Numbered from the stretch's first letter, positions 1 through 8,654 are shown. The stretch is 64,000 nucleotides of DNA from Leadbettera azotonutricia ZAS-9 (GCF_000214355.1 NC_015577.1:310001-374000); one strand, 5' to 3'. Numbers and translations are program-made. Notes: a model not told the origin generated them from the sequence alone.

Positions 1-498
1 GCCGGCGCCCAGCACTATCAGCATGGGAGAAGCATTCCATACTGCGGAGAGGGCAAAGGCAATGGCATAGATGAGAATAGCCTTAATATCCTTAAAGACC
101 CCTTTCACCATTTTGATTACCGTATCCAGGATGAGAGCACCCACGGCAATGCGTATGCCCGTAAAGGCATGCTGCACCGCCGGAATATCGGCGAAATTAC
201 TGATAAAGAGGGCCAATGCCGTGATAAGGGTCACTCCCGGAATAATAAAGCCAAGGGTGGCCAGAATGCCGCCAAGAGGCCCCTTCTGCTTGTATCCTAC
301 AAAGGTCGAGAGATTTACGGCGATAATCCCCGGGGTGATTTGGGCGATGGTATAATAATCCATCACCTCGTCCATGGTGACCCAGCCCTTTTTTTTGATA
401 AGCTCCCGGTCAACCACGGGGATCATGGCATAGCCGCCCCCAAAGGTTATGCAGCCCAATTTTAAAAATGCCAGGAATACGCTTAAATATCCTTTCAA
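1..498 (-). CDS. chrA: Chromate transporter family protein (ChrA-type), N-terminal part, cut by window edge
   Basis: The reading frame runs off the left edge, so only about the first 166 residues are present. The translation has the ChrA-family opening: a first membrane segment, then a glycine-rich FGGGYAMIPV stretch, then a second conserved stretch around TPGIIAVNLSTFVGYK, and further hydrophobic segments. Family members move chromate or related anions across the inner membrane. The start is taken as TTG at 498-496, because no ATG lies nearby and the aspS stop ends two bases upstream, which suggests co-transcription with aspS. Many genomes split ChrA into two half-size genes. Whether this is a half-size or full-length protein cannot be seen here, and the substrate is uncertain. 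Confidence 0.8.
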   Translation of the reverse strand, partial: MKGYLSVFLAFLKLGCITFGGGYAMIPVVDRELIKKKGWVTMDEVMDYYTIAQITPGIIAVNLSTFVGYKQKGPLGGILATLGFIIPGVTLITALALFISNFADIPAVQHAFTGIRIAVGALILDTVIKMVKGVFKDIKAILIYAIAFALSAVWNASPMLIVLGAG

Positions 499-500
499 CG

Positions 501-2369
501 TTATACCGAAGGGGAACCTTCGCTCCTGTGGAGATCGGCGGGGGTTCCAGCCTTCGGTTGCACTATGGAAAGGTGGAGCTCGTTAAGCTGCTCCTGGCTC
601 ACCGTATTGGGGCTGTCGTCCAGGGGACTTTGGGCAAAGGAATTCTTCGGGAAGGCGATTACCTCCCTGATGGAAGTTTCCCCGGCCATGAGCATCACCA
701 GGCGGTCAAGTCCGGGGGCAATGCCTCCGTGGGGAGGCGCGCCGTATTTGAAAGCTTCGGTGAGGAAGCCGAACTTGGACTCAGCCTCGGCAGGATCAAA
801 GCCCACGATTTTGAAGATTTTCTTCTGGAGATCAGGATCGTGGATCCTTATGGAACCCGAGGCAAGCTCAAACCCGTTAAGCACCAGGTCGTAAAGGTCG
901 CCCTTTACTGCACCAGGGTCCTGTTCCAATGTCGCGTGGTACTTACCCTGGGGATAGGAGAACATGTGGTGAGCCGCTTCCCAGCGGTTTTCATCTTCGT
1001 TGAATTCAAAGAGGGGGAAGTCCACGATCCAGGCGAATTCAAATTTGGCGGGATCGCAGAGTCCCAGATCCCTTCCCAGTTTTGAGCGCACTGCGCCCAG
1101 GGCGGTGTTTGCAATACGGCGCTTACTGTCCGCCACGATGAGGATAAGATCCCCCTGCTTTGCACCAAGGCCTTTGATAATATCGGCGGCCTGGGAAGCG
1201 AAGAATTTTGAAACTCCCCCTTCAAGTATGCCTGCGCCTACCTTCATCCAGGCCATGCCCTTGGCCTTGTAGATCTTGGCCTGGGCTTCGAGTTCTTCAA
1301 TCTGCTTGCGGGAATAGTCCCCCTTACCGGGGACTACCAGGGCCTTAACACCGCCGCCTGAAATAGTAATGCCTTTGGCAGCGGCGGCAGCCTTGTCGGC
1401 TTCGCCCGCTGCAAGGGCATCCTTAAAAGCCTGGAACTCGCCGCCCGCCACATAGGGGCTAAAATCCTGCATTTTCATATCAAAGCGAAGGTCGGGCTTG
1501 TCGGTGCCGAAAAGCTCCATGGCCTCGTCATAACTGTAACGCTTGAATTGAGCGGGGAGGCTGGTGTTCAGGGTCTTTTTGAATATATGCCCCATAAGGC
1601 CCTCGACCATACTCAGAATATCTTCGCGGCCCACAAAGGACATTTCAATATCAATCTGGGTGAATTCAGGCTGCCTGTCGCCCCGTGCGTCCTCGTCGCG
1701 GTAACAGCGGGCGATCTGAAAATATTTGTCAAAGCCCGCCACCATGAGGATCTGCTTGTAGAGCTGGGGCGACTGGGGCAGAGCGTAAAACTGCCCCGCA
1801 TAGAGCCGCGAAGGCACAAGGTAATCCCTGGCCCCTTCGGGGGTGGAACGTATAAACGTGGGGGTCTCGATTTCGTAGAAGCCCCCGGCAGTAAGGTATT
1901 CCCTGACCGCAAAGGCGACATCGCTCCGCAGTTTGATTTTGCGCTGCATGGAAGCAGTGCGGAGATCCAGATAGCGGTACTTGAGGCGCAGTTCTTCCTT
2001 GGCTCCGGATTCCCCATCGATCTGGAAAGGCAGTACTTCGGCCCGGCTTAAAATGACGATCTTTTCAGCCGCCACTTCGATTTCGCCGGTGTCCATTTCG
2101 GGGTTTATCATCGAATCGGGCCGGGCTCGTACCGTGCCCTCTATAGCCAGGCAGTATTCGTTACGCAGTTCGGCAGTCAGGGACGCAAGCTCTGCAGGGG
2201 CGCCATCGTCTACCACCACCTGGGTTACGCCGTAGCGATCCCTCAGGTTGATAAAGGAGATGCCCCCGTGTTCCCGCTTGCGGTGTACCCAGCCATTAAG
2301 GGTAACCTTTTTACCTGCGTCGGCCTTGCGAAGGGCCCCGCAGGTTACCGTACGTTTCATTGTTTCCAT
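501..2369 (-). CDS. aspS: Aspartyl-tRNA synthetase, bacterial type
   Basis: This charges tRNA-Asp with aspartate in the cytoplasm. The 622-residue product has the class IIb layout: an N-terminal OB anticodon-binding domain (GWVHRKREHGGISFINLRD, residues about 26-44), class II motif 2 (ARCYRDEDARGDRQPEFTQ), the bacterial GAD insertion in the middle (about residues 300-430), and motif 3 (GIAPGLDRLVMLMAG) near residue 555. Length fits bacterial AspRS (about 590-610 residues). The C-terminal tail after the motif 3 region is slightly longer than usual. Start is M1 or M4. It lies between a GNAT gene 43 bp upstream and the chrA-like gene two bases downstream. Discriminating or non-discriminating specificity cannot be decided by eye. 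Confidence 0.97.
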   Translation of the reverse strand: METMKRTVTCGALRKADAGKKVTLNGWVHRKREHGGISFINLRDRYGVTQVVVDDGAPAELASLTAELRNEYCLAIEGTVRARPDSMINPEMDTGEIEVAAEKIVILSRAEVLPFQIDGESGAKEELRLKYRYLDLRTASMQRKIKLRSDVAFAVREYLTAGGFYEIETPTFIRSTPEGARDYLVPSRLYAGQFYALPQSPQLYKQILMVAGFDKYFQIARCYRDEDARGDRQPEFTQIDIEMSFVGREDILSMVEGLMGHIFKKTLNTSLPAQFKRYSYDEAMELFGTDKPDLRFDMKMQDFSPYVAGGEFQAFKDALAAGEADKAAAAAKGITISGGGVKALVVPGKGDYSRKQIEELEAQAKIYKAKGMAWMKVGAGILEGGVSKFFASQAADIIKGLGAKQGDLILIVADSKRRIANTALGAVRSKLGRDLGLCDPAKFEFAWIVDFPLFEFNEDENRWEAAHHMFSYPQGKYHATLEQDPGAVKGDLYDLVLNGFELASGSIRIHDPDLQKKIFKIVGFDPAEAESKFGFLTEAFKYGAPPHGGIAPGLDRLVMLMAGETSIREVIAFPKNSFAQSPLDDSPNTVSQEQLNELHLSIVQPKAGTPADLHRSEGSPSV

Positions 2370-2412
2370 GTATTATTTATAGAGAATGTTGGCATATCAT
2401 TCAATATGTATG

Positions 2413-3276
2413 CTATTTTTCCAGGTTCAGGCTGTAGCGGATAAGGCTTGGCTCAAAGCCGCTGCGGGCCAAAACCCGGGAGAAGCCTTCGAAACCTGCA
2501 GGGAGATCCACAAAAACCCGGGAGGCTTCCCCTGCTTTTAGTGCAGCAAGAAGCCGGGTGAGCAATGCCTCGCCTATGCCGAGGCCCCGGTATTCCGGCC
2601 TTACCTCCAGAATCCCTATGCGGAGTTCAGAATGTTTGCAGCCAGCCGAAATGAAGCCTGCGAATTCCCCGCCACCTGATTCAGACATAAAAGACATTTC
2701 TCCGGGAAATTTGGCAGCGTCTTCCGGTGAAATGCCTGCCTCTTTAGCTGCATCAATGCAAAGCTTATGAAGCTCCTTCGCAGCCTGAAGGTCGCTTTCC
2801 CGGAATTCGCGGAAGCGGAAATCCTCAAGCACCAGGTCGCCGGTATCCTCGGGCTCAAGGCCTATTTTTTCGAGGCCCCATTCTTCCCTTAAGGCATTGT
2901 ACCAGGAGATGATCTCCTGCTTCATTTCCCGCTCTTTATATAAGAACCACATTTTTTCAGCTTCCGGATGCTGGCTCAGGGTGTTTTTAAAAGCCCTGAA
3001 AACCCCCCGCCCCCTGTTGAGGGCCGAAGTGAGTTCGTCCCGGATCAATGGATTGCGGAAACCTGCGGCAAAACGCTCCATAAGCCTGAAGCCGCTGGAA
3101 GAATCCCATTCGGGGAGGCTGATATAGCGGCCTTCCTCATCGTCCCCTTCTTCGGGGGGATCGTCATCCCCCTCTGCCACGACCCCCTCTTTCGTATCAA
3201 TATGAAAATCGCCATCCTGATCTTCCATGGAAAACAGGATGTCATCCATGAGGGCTTCGGTTAATTCAAACTGCAT
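2413..3276 (-). CDS. UPF0158-like domain fused to a GNAT acetyltransferase
   Basis: The predicted product is 287 residues. Residues about 1-60 (FELTEALMDDILFSMEDQDGD and the following acidic stretch) resemble the small UPF0158 family, whose function is unknown. The C-terminal third (from about residue 150) is a GNAT fold with the acetyl-CoA loop seen as RPEYRGLGIGEALLTRLL. GNAT enzymes transfer acetyl groups from acetyl-CoA to amines; the acceptor here is unknown. The open frame extends upstream to 3507, but that part overlaps the preceding membrane-protein gene in another frame and looks non-coding, so the ATG at 3276 is preferred although it lacks a clear ribosome-binding site. It sits just upstream of aspS and probably shares its transcript. 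Confidence 0.7.
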   Translation of the reverse strand: MQFELTEALMDDILFSMEDQDGDFHIDTKEGVVAEGDDDPPEEGDDEEGRYISLPEWDSSSGFRLMERFAAGFRNPLIRDELTSALNRGRGVFRAFKNTLSQHPEAEKMWFLYKEREMKQEIISWYNALREEWGLEKIGLEPEDTGDLVLEDFRFREFRESDLQAAKELHKLCIDAAKEAGISPEDAAKFPGEMSFMSESGGGEFAGFISAGCKHSELRIGILEVRPEYRGLGIGEALLTRLLAALKAGEASRVFVDLPAGFEGFSRVLARSGFEPSLIRYSLNLEK

Positions 3277-3313
3277 GCATAATAGTAGGTATTGTTTTTC
3301 ATATTCGTCAAGC

Positions 3314-4429
3314 TTAAATTCCCAAAAAAGAGAGTACTGTTCTGATAAAAACAAGATTGATGCCGACTCCTGCCAGAAGCAGCAGGATCGCAATGAACTC
3401 AAGCAGATTGGCTTTTTTATTGTACTGCCTTGTGAGCAGGGAAGGATCTCCCGGCAGAGCCCCGTAAACCGCGAATTTATCCTTAGGTTCAGCGGGGAAG
3501 TCCTCATGAACCCCGCTTTCGTCTACAGGCAAAGCGCCATATACATGCCAATGATCTTTTAACCGCTTTTCCCCTGCCGGAATAATGAAGGGAAGATTTT
3601 TCCGGTAAAAAGTGCCAGGCAGGGTCAGATACTCCCGGGCTATGTAAGATTCCCCTCCGGGAGAATGGTAATGCAGAAGAAGGGCAGCCAGATCCCTATA
3701 AGCCCTGAGTATGCACACCCGCCACCAAAGCCTGCGATATACAATGGTAAAAAGAATGCCCGGAGGTACCCAGGGAAGAAGGGGGATGAAGAGGGCTGTA
3801 AGGGCGCTGACGGTAACTTCCCTGAACGCAGGCCGCGAGAAAAAGGCAAGGGCTATGATGATTTGCGCAAAAGCCCCCAGTATCAAAGAGTAGGGAGTAA
3901 AACGATTGATGTATTCGTTTTTTGCCCGCCCTGCCCTGATTGCCCTTATTGCAAGGAAGCGATCCCCGCCCTCGTAAAAAAGAACCAGCAGGGATTTTTC
4001 CGGGGTTGATACAAAGACGCGGCGCTTGTTTTTTACAGCTACAGTGCCTCCCACAAAAACTTTGGCTTCCCCTGTAAGGGCAGCAATGCGATCCCATTGT
4101 ATGCGCTCGGGCGCCTCTTCGCCAGGATCAAAGGCTGCGGGGATCCCTTCTTCGGATGTGTTGGGAAGCATAAAGGCATAGGCCCCGTCAAGCTCCACCG
4201 GCATGGTCAGTTTTCCGCTCCGTATCCAGAGCACCTTGTCCTCGGTAACAGATTCAAAATTGCCGGCAAAGTGGAACTCCGCCGGACCCGTATCCAGGCT
4301 GTGGCTCGAAGCATAGTCCAGCAGAGGGCTGGATCTTAAATTATCAAAACGCCTTCGAAAGCGCTTCCAGTTTTCTCGAACGATGAAAGCCCCTATTGTG
4401 GGAATCAGGGCATACCAGACAAATGCCAT
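3314..4429 (-). CDS. Multi-pass membrane protein of unknown function
   Basis: I do not recognise a family for this 371-residue protein. It begins with a short hydrophobic segment (residues 1-17), followed by a soluble region of about 150 residues with beta-rich character. Two closely spaced membrane segments follow around residues 180-235 (LILGAFAQIIIALAFF and ALFIPLLPWVPPGILFTIV), then another soluble stretch, then a C-terminal hydrophobic segment (LLEFIAILLLLAGVGINLVF). The alternating soluble and membrane layout resembles spirochaetal proteins of unknown role seen beside housekeeping genes. It ends 37 bp before the UPF0158-GNAT gene and likely forms one operon with it and aspS. It is divergent from the metallo-hydrolase gene, with only 47 bp between the starts. 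Confidence 0.7.
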   Translation of the reverse strand: MAFVWYALIPTIGAFIVRENWKRFRRRFDNLRSSPLLDYASSHSLDTGPAEFHFAGNFESVTEDKVLWIRSGKLTMPVELDGAYAFMLPNTSEEGIPAAFDPGEEAPERIQWDRIAALTGEAKVFVGGTVAVKNKRRVFVSTPEKSLLVLFYEGGDRFLAIRAIRAGRAKNEYINRFTPYSLILGAFAQIIIALAFFSRPAFREVTVSALTALFIPLLPWVPPGILFTIVYRRLWWRVCILRAYRDLAALLLHYHSPGGESYIAREYLTLPGTFYRKNLPFIIPAGEKRLKDHWHVYGALPVDESGVHEDFPAEPKDKFAVYGALPGDPSLLTRQYNKKANLLEFIAILLLLAGVGINLVFIRTVLSFLGI

Positions 4430-4476
4430 TCCGATAATGACTAGGAAATTTTGTGGTCTCAGGGTATTATCCTCCT

Positions 4477-5058
4477 ATGGAAGAACAAATCATAGAATGC
4501 CTCCCAGTTGGCAGTCTGGCCGCAAATTGTTGGATCTATTCTCCGGAAGGGGAAGCCGGAAACGGCTTTAGGCCCTGCACAGTTATCGATCCCGGAGACG
4601 AAGCACCTTATATTATATCAGTATTGCGGAAATTAAAACTCCGTCCAACATACATACTGTTAACCCATGGCCACTTTGATCATCTTACGGGCCTGCCCGG
4701 TTTGGCTGAAGCCTTTCCTGACGCAAAGATCGCCATACACAAGGACGATGCTCATTATGCACCCAAGGCCCAACTCCTCCTTTCTGAAGGCGATACCGCG
4801 GGCCCTTTCAAAGTGCTTCACCTCCCGGGCCATACAGAAGGCTGTGTTGGCTATTATGACGAAAAAACCGGCGTCCTCTTTACCGGGGACACCCTGTTCT
4901 GCGGGGATTACGGCCGCACCGATCTTCCCGGCGGCGACTTCAATAAACTTGTGCAAAGCTTAAAACGCCTTTTTGCCATGGACCCGGAAATATCAGTCTG
5001 TCCGGGGCATGGGCCGGGTACCACCATTGGGATCGAGGCAAAGAGGGGCATGGTTTAA
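4477..5058 (+). CDS. MBL-fold metallo-hydrolase, glyoxalase II-like
   Basis: This is a small (193-residue) metallo-beta-lactamase-fold hydrolase. The metal-binding motif THGHFDH lies near residue 65, followed by the later ligands in HLPGHTEGC, FTGDTLF and CPGHGPGTT. These give the two-metal site of the glyoxalase II/YcbL subgroup. Such proteins hydrolyse thioesters such as lactoylglutathione, or related substrates; the actual substrate is not evident. The ATG at 4477 is chosen over an upstream in-frame ATG at 4453 because family members start close to the MEEQIIECLPVGSLAANCW stretch. The product is likely cytoplasmic because no signal peptide is seen. Confidence 0.85.
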   Translation: MEEQIIECLPVGSLAANCWIYSPEGEAGNGFRPCTVIDPGDEAPYIISVLRKLKLRPTYILLTHGHFDHLTGLPGLAEAFPDAKIAIHKDDAHYAPKAQLLLSEGDTAGPFKVLHLPGHTEGCVGYYDEKTGVLFTGDTLFCGDYGRTDLPGGDFNKLVQSLKRLFAMDPEISVCPGHGPGTTIGIEAKRGMV

Positions 5059-5174
5059 AACATCAGACATCCGCGAGGGCTTCTACGGGGGCCAGCTTGG
5101 CTGCCCGCTCCGTATCTATACAGTATATTAATTTTTTGATATTACGCAAGGTTTTTAAGCATTTTGAACGGCCC

Positions 5175-5203
5175 TTGGCAAAACAGCGATTTTATGCTAG
5201 GGT
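5175..5203 (+). promoter_or_regulatory. Putative sigma-70 promoter
   Basis: TTGGCA and TAGGGT are separated by 17 bp, about 20 bp before the start codon of the small DUF2158-like gene. The hexamers are imperfect but correctly placed. Confidence 0.4.
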
Positions 5204-5223
5204 AGTGTCTACAAGGAGTTTTA

Positions 5224-5460
5224 ATGAGCGTACGAGCAACAGAACGATTGATTGGAGACGTAGTTATTGCAACAGGCCTCGCAAACAGCCCCAAAATGGT
5301 GGTTCAGAGTGTCAATATTGATGCCAAAACAGTGACCACTGTATGGTTTTCTGATACCCACGAGGGGCAGGAAGCCGTATTTCCGGCCAGTTCTTTGGAC
5401 AGGTTTGAAGCCCCTGCTGCCCCGGCCAAGGCGTCGAAGAAACCAGGAAAGAGAAAGTAA
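5224..5460 (+). CDS. Small DUF2158/YodC-like protein
   Basis: The product is 78 residues. A single small beta-rich domain carries GDVV near the start, then a hydrophobic KMVVQSV strand, then VWFSD followed by an acidic loop and VFPASSLDRF. That order matches the small DUF2158 (YodC-like) family, whose function is unknown. The C-terminal 17 residues are a basic Ala/Pro/Lys-rich tail that could bind nucleic acid (inference). The start is well supported by AAGGAG six bases before ATG. The gene stands alone between a predicted promoter and a strong hairpin. Confidence 0.7.
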   Translation: MSVRATERLIGDVVIATGLANSPKMVVQSVNIDAKTVTTVWFSDTHEGQEAVFPASSLDRFEAPAAPAKASKKPGKRK

Positions 5461-5468
5461 TCAGCAAT

Positions 5469-5497
5469 GCTAACGGCCCTCGTCAGAGGCCGTTAGC
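5469..5497 (+). terminator. Hairpin after the DUF2158-like gene
   Basis: This is a perfect 10-bp inverted repeat (GCTAACGGCC / GGCCGTTAGC) with a 9-nt loop, starting eight bases after the stop codon. No T-run follows, so termination strength is uncertain. Confidence 0.5.
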
Positions 5498-5542
5498 TGT
5501 CCGAACCGCATACCCTCCGGCCCCTGCATATCCAATATACTT

Positions 5543-6412
5543 TTGTTTATTATACAATCAAGCACAGTGCCTGTTTATCTTATAGTAGTATCAGCCTTGA
5601 TTTTTATAAGCCTCGCCACAATTATCTTTAACAGAATGATCGTCGTTGTGTATACGCTTGAATCTTCAGCCCTTAAGGCAGGGGCTTCCATTAATATTGT
5701 GCTTGCCTCGGATCTTCACAGCACCAAATATGGAAAGGATCAAAGCCGCCTTCTTGACGCAATTAAAAACCAAAACCCTGACCTCGTTTTATTGACCGGT
5801 GATATTATCGACGAGCATTACCGGCTTTTCCCCATAGAAAGGGCAATGCTTTTCTTAAAGGGCATAGCGGCCTTGTGCCCGGTTTTCTTTGTCCCCGGCA
5901 ACCATGAATTCTATACCAGGGATATTGCCAATATACGCCAAAAATTGAAATCCTTCGGCATCCATACCCTCTCTGATAATTATGAGCGCATTCAAATCAA
6001 AGGAAGCCATCTGCTCATTGCGGGCATAGAAGATCCGGAAAAAGAAATCTACGAAGATCCCGGGTACAGCCAGGGCGAAGCTATGGAAAAAGCCTTTGCG
6101 GGCTTAAGCGAAATCGCTTCCTATAAAATACTCCTGGCCCACCACCCCGAGCGCATAGAGAGTTACCTCAAATACCCCTTTGATCTCGTGGTCTCCGGCC
6201 ATGCCCATGGCGGCCAATTCCGCATCCCCCGTATCATGAACGGCCTCTATGCGCCCCACCAGGGCCTGTTCCCAAAATACGCAGGGGGGCTTTATGCCTA
6301 CGGTAGGCAGACCCATATTGTGAGCCGGGGGCTTGCGGCGAACATACTGCCCAGGTATTTCAACAACCCGGAGCTGGTGGTCATTAAGCTGAAAGATTCA
6401 CAAAAACCGTAA
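5543..6412 (+). CDS. Membrane-anchored metallophosphoesterase (YkuE/YaeI-like)
   Basis: The protein is 289 residues. A hydrophobic N-terminal segment (residues about 9-32) anchors a calcineurin-like phosphoesterase domain. The dinuclear metal-site motifs appear in order: ASDLHS, LLTGDIID, VPGNHEFY, LAHHPE and SGHAHGGQ. The last is typical of the YkuE-type subgroup that acts on lipid-linked or UDP-sugar-linked substrates at the membrane. The true substrate cannot be told from sequence. The start is the TTG at 5543; no good ribosome-binding site is visible, and a GTG at 5564 is an alternative that would shorten the anchor. It appears to be a single-gene unit between two hairpins or promoters. 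Confidence 0.85.
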   Translation: MFIIQSSTVPVYLIVVSALIFISLATIIFNRMIVVVYTLESSALKAGASINIVLASDLHSTKYGKDQSRLLDAIKNQNPDLVLLTGDIIDEHYRLFPIERAMLFLKGIAALCPVFFVPGNHEFYTRDIANIRQKLKSFGIHTLSDNYERIQIKGSHLLIAGIEDPEKEIYEDPGYSQGEAMEKAFAGLSEIASYKILLAHHPERIESYLKYPFDLVVSGHAHGGQFRIPRIMNGLYAPHQGLFPKYAGGLYAYGRQTHIVSRGLAANILPRYFNNPELVVIKLKDSQKP

Positions 6413-6447
6413 AAATCCATATTTCAGAAAATTCGGAGCCGAAGGGC

Positions 6448-6510
6448 TTGACAAGTTATTCGGTTTCTTTTAATGTTTCTATTAACAGAAACGTTTCTCT
6501 ATATAGAAAC
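6448..6510 (+). promoter_or_regulatory. trpB2 promoter with tandem palindromic operators
   Basis: A TTGACA box (6448-6453) is followed after 17 bp by TAATGT (6471-6476). Two adjacent inverted repeats with the same arms, GTTTCT-N6-AGAAAC, occupy 6475-6492 and 6493-6510, over the -10 and the predicted start site. A third GTTTCT half-site lies in the spacer at 6463-6468. The arrangement indicates cooperative binding of a dimeric repressor. Confidence 0.6.
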
Positions 6511-6556
6511 GAATTAACAAGAGAACCTCTACCGGAGGTTCAACAAGGAGCACATT

Positions 6557-7945
6557 ATGGCAAAGAAAATCCCCACCCGCCTCTACCTTTCCGAGGACGA
6601 GATCCCCCGGTTCTGGTACAACCTCCGGGCGGACATGAAGGCAAAACCCGATCCCCTACTGCATCCCGGAACCCTAAAGCCAGCCACTGCCCAAGACCTT
6701 GAGGCGGTATTCTGCAAGGAGCCGGTAAAACAGGAGCTGGACGACAGTACCCGCCTCATCCCCATCCCCGAAGCTCTTGAGGAGTTCTACCTTTCCTACA
6801 GGCCCGCGCCCCTTATCAGGGCTTATTTCCTAGAAAAAGCCCTGGGGACACCGGCGGAAATTTACTACAAATTTGAAGGAACCAATACCTCGGGGAGCCA
6901 CAAACTCAATTCTGCGGCAGCCCAGGCCTATTACGCCAAAGAGGAAGGTCTCACTTCGGTAACTACCGAGACCGGCGCCGGCCAGTGGGGCACGGCCATG
7001 GCCATGGCGGCTGGGTACTATGGCCTGGGCCTCACTGTGTACATGGTCAAAGTGAGTTCAGAGCAGAAGCCCTACCGCAAGGCCCTGATAGAAACCTACG
7101 GGGCAAAACTCATCCCCTCGCCTTCAAACACCACCGAATCGGGCAGGAAGATACTGGAAAAAGACCCCGACACCGGGGGCAGCCTGGGCTGCGCGATTTC
7201 CGAGGCAGTGGAGCAGGCGGTAAAAACCGACAAGTGCCGTTATGTGCTGGGCAGCGTGATGAACCACGTGGTACTCCACCAGTCCATCATCGGGCAGGAA
7301 ACCAAGGCCGCCCTGGACAAATACGGCATAAAGCCCGACATCATCATCGGATGCGCCGGGGGCGGTTCCAATCTCGGCGGCCTTATCGCGCCTTTTATGG
7401 GCGAAAAACTCCTGGGCAAGTCAAACGCCAATACCCGCTTCATCGCCGTGGAACCCGCGTCATGCCCCAGCTTTACCCGTGGCCGCTATGCCTACGATTT
7501 TGGCGACACCGCCAGGACCACTCCCCTTATCCGCATGATGACCCTGGGCAACGGCTTTATCCCTTCGGCCAACCACGCAGGGGGCCTCCGCTACCACGGC
7601 ATGAACCCCATCCTGAGCAAGCTCTACAAAGACGGACTCATCGAGGCGCGCTCGGCAGTGCAGAGCGAAGTCTTTGACGCGGCAGTGCAATTCATGAAGG
7701 TTGAAGGAATACTGCCTGCCCCGGAATCGTCCCACGCGATCAAGGCGGCCATTGACGAAGCCCTGGAGTGTAAAAGAACAAAGGAAAAGAAGGTGATAGT
7801 CTTCGGCCTTACCGGTACGGGCTACTTTGACCTTACCGCCTACATTGCCTACAACAACAAGACCATGACGGACTATATCCCCACAGACGAAGATTTGGCA
7901 AAAGGCTTTTCGAGCATTCCGGACATTCCGCAGAATAAGGATTAA
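6557..7945 (+). CDS. trpB2: Stand-alone tryptophan synthase beta chain, TrpB2 type
   Basis: This is a PLP-dependent enzyme that makes tryptophan from indole and serine. The 462-residue product has the longer TrpB2 form, about 50-60 residues longer than TrpB1. Visible motifs are the start of the PLP site (FEGTNTSGSHKLNSA, with the lysine that forms the Schiff base), ETGAGQWGTA, the phosphate-binding GCAGGGSNLGG, and the C-terminal GLTGTGYFD. AAGGAG lies seven bases before ATG. No trpA or other trp gene adjoins it, so it probably works alone, salvaging indole as proposed for TrpB2 enzymes. Transcription is likely under a specific repressor, because paired palindromes overlap the promoter. A strong hairpin follows. 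Confidence 0.93.
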   Translation: MAKKIPTRLYLSEDEIPRFWYNLRADMKAKPDPLLHPGTLKPATAQDLEAVFCKEPVKQELDDSTRLIPIPEALEEFYLSYRPAPLIRAYFLEKALGTPAEIYYKFEGTNTSGSHKLNSAAAQAYYAKEEGLTSVTTETGAGQWGTAMAMAAGYYGLGLTVYMVKVSSEQKPYRKALIETYGAKLIPSPSNTTESGRKILEKDPDTGGSLGCAISEAVEQAVKTDKCRYVLGSVMNHVVLHQSIIGQETKAALDKYGIKPDIIIGCAGGGSNLGGLIAPFMGEKLLGKSNANTRFIAVEPASCPSFTRGRYAYDFGDTARTTPLIRMMTLGNGFIPSANHAGGLRYHGMNPILSKLYKDGLIEARSAVQSEVFDAAVQFMKVEGILPAPESSHAIKAAIDEALECKRTKEKKVIVFGLTGTGYFDLTAYIAYNNKTMTDYIPTDEDLAKGFSSIPDIPQNKD

Positions 7946-7948
7946 CGC

Positions 7949-7986
7949 AAGACCTTCGTTATGCAGCAGTGCATAACGAAGGTCTT
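7949..7986 (+). terminator. Bidirectional terminator hairpin between convergent genes
   Basis: This is a perfect 17-bp stem with the 4-nt loop GCAG, immediately after trpB2 and just before the 3' end of the convergent small gene. It probably stops transcription from both sides. Confidence 0.8.
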
Positions 7987-8013
7987 ATGCCATTGCAAAT
8001 CCGGAAAATCAAC

Positions 8014-8427
8014 TCACACCGCCACCCGGTATTTCCGGATGACATAATCACGGATTTCATCTTCCGCCACCTTGCTCTTTTTAAAGCGGAATTGTCTCGT
8101 GTCTTTTTTTGAAGACTCTTTTTTTGGACGCTGCTGCTCGCGGACAATCCGGTCGGCAAGCAGCAGGGAGCCTCTTTCGAGGCACTGCCAATACACGTCC
8201 TTATACAGTTCAATCCGGGCCTGCCTGTACTCTTCTACTGTTGCAGCTTTTATCCAAAGAACCGCAGTGCGGTTATCATGTTTTACCCCTGGGTGCGCCC
8301 GTCCACGAGCATCCGCTTCCAGTCTATCCCTGGCCCGTATGGGGAAAACCAGGGGGATAAAGCGACGCTTGCCAACATGCCCGCATTTACAGCAGACAAG
8401 AAAATAGTGATTTGCATTGTCTTTCAT
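8014..8427 (-). CDS. Small basic protein with an N-terminal CxxC pair, unknown function
   Basis: The 137-residue protein is unrecognised. Near the N-terminus (residues 12-15) CCKCGH suggests half of a zinc ribbon or knuckle. The rest is strongly charged, with an acidic-basic helical middle and a Lys/Arg-rich C-terminal third (QQRPKKESSKKDTRQFRFKK), consistent with nucleic-acid binding (inference). AGGAGA lies about seven bases before the ATG, and a promoter is predicted at 8474-8502. The gene is a single transcription unit that converges on trpB2. Confidence 0.65.
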   Translation of the reverse strand: MKDNANHYFLVCCKCGHVGKRRFIPLVFPIRARDRLEADARGRAHPGVKHDNRTAVLWIKAATVEEYRQARIELYKDVYWQCLERGSLLLADRIVREQQRPKKESSKKDTRQFRFKKSKVAEDEIRDYVIRKYRVAV

Positions 8428-8473
8428 AGTGTTCTCCTATGCACCATGGAATTTGTTCCTTTAGAACACCTCT

Positions 8474-8502
8474 AATATACTAAATTTTTAAGGGATCGGC
8501 AA
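8474..8502 (-). promoter_or_regulatory. Putative promoter of the small CxxC protein gene
   Basis: On the minus strand TTGCCG (8502-8497) is 17 bp from TATATT (8479-8474), about 45 bp before the start codon. Confidence 0.5.
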
Positions 8503-8582
8503 ATTTTTCCTTGCATATATTTTAAGGATTTTTAACCGCGGAGTCGAAGAAGTTAAAGGAAGACAGGGATTTGTAATTCTTG

Positions 8583-8654
8583 ACTCATCTTATTTGATGA
8601 ATTTGCCGAATTAAATTCATCTTGTTTGATGAATTCAAAAATTACTGTTTTTTT
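8583..8654 (+). repeat. 72-bp dispersed repeat, copy 1
   Basis: It matches 21245-21316 over 72 bases with two mismatches. Inside are two copies of a short hairpin, each reading TTCATC or TCATC, then TTATTT or TTGTTT, then GATGAA. The copy ends in a seven-base T-run. This copy lies between the 3' end of cheB and the promoter of the small CxxC gene. The gap at 8428-8756 holds nothing else that I recognise apart from the promoter and terminator listed separately. Confidence 0.85.

Noticed and set aside
8448-8470. SOS-box-like GTTC-N5-GAAC near the small CxxC gene
   Set aside because: Half-sites are in the reverse order and at the wrong spacing compared with known LexA boxes.
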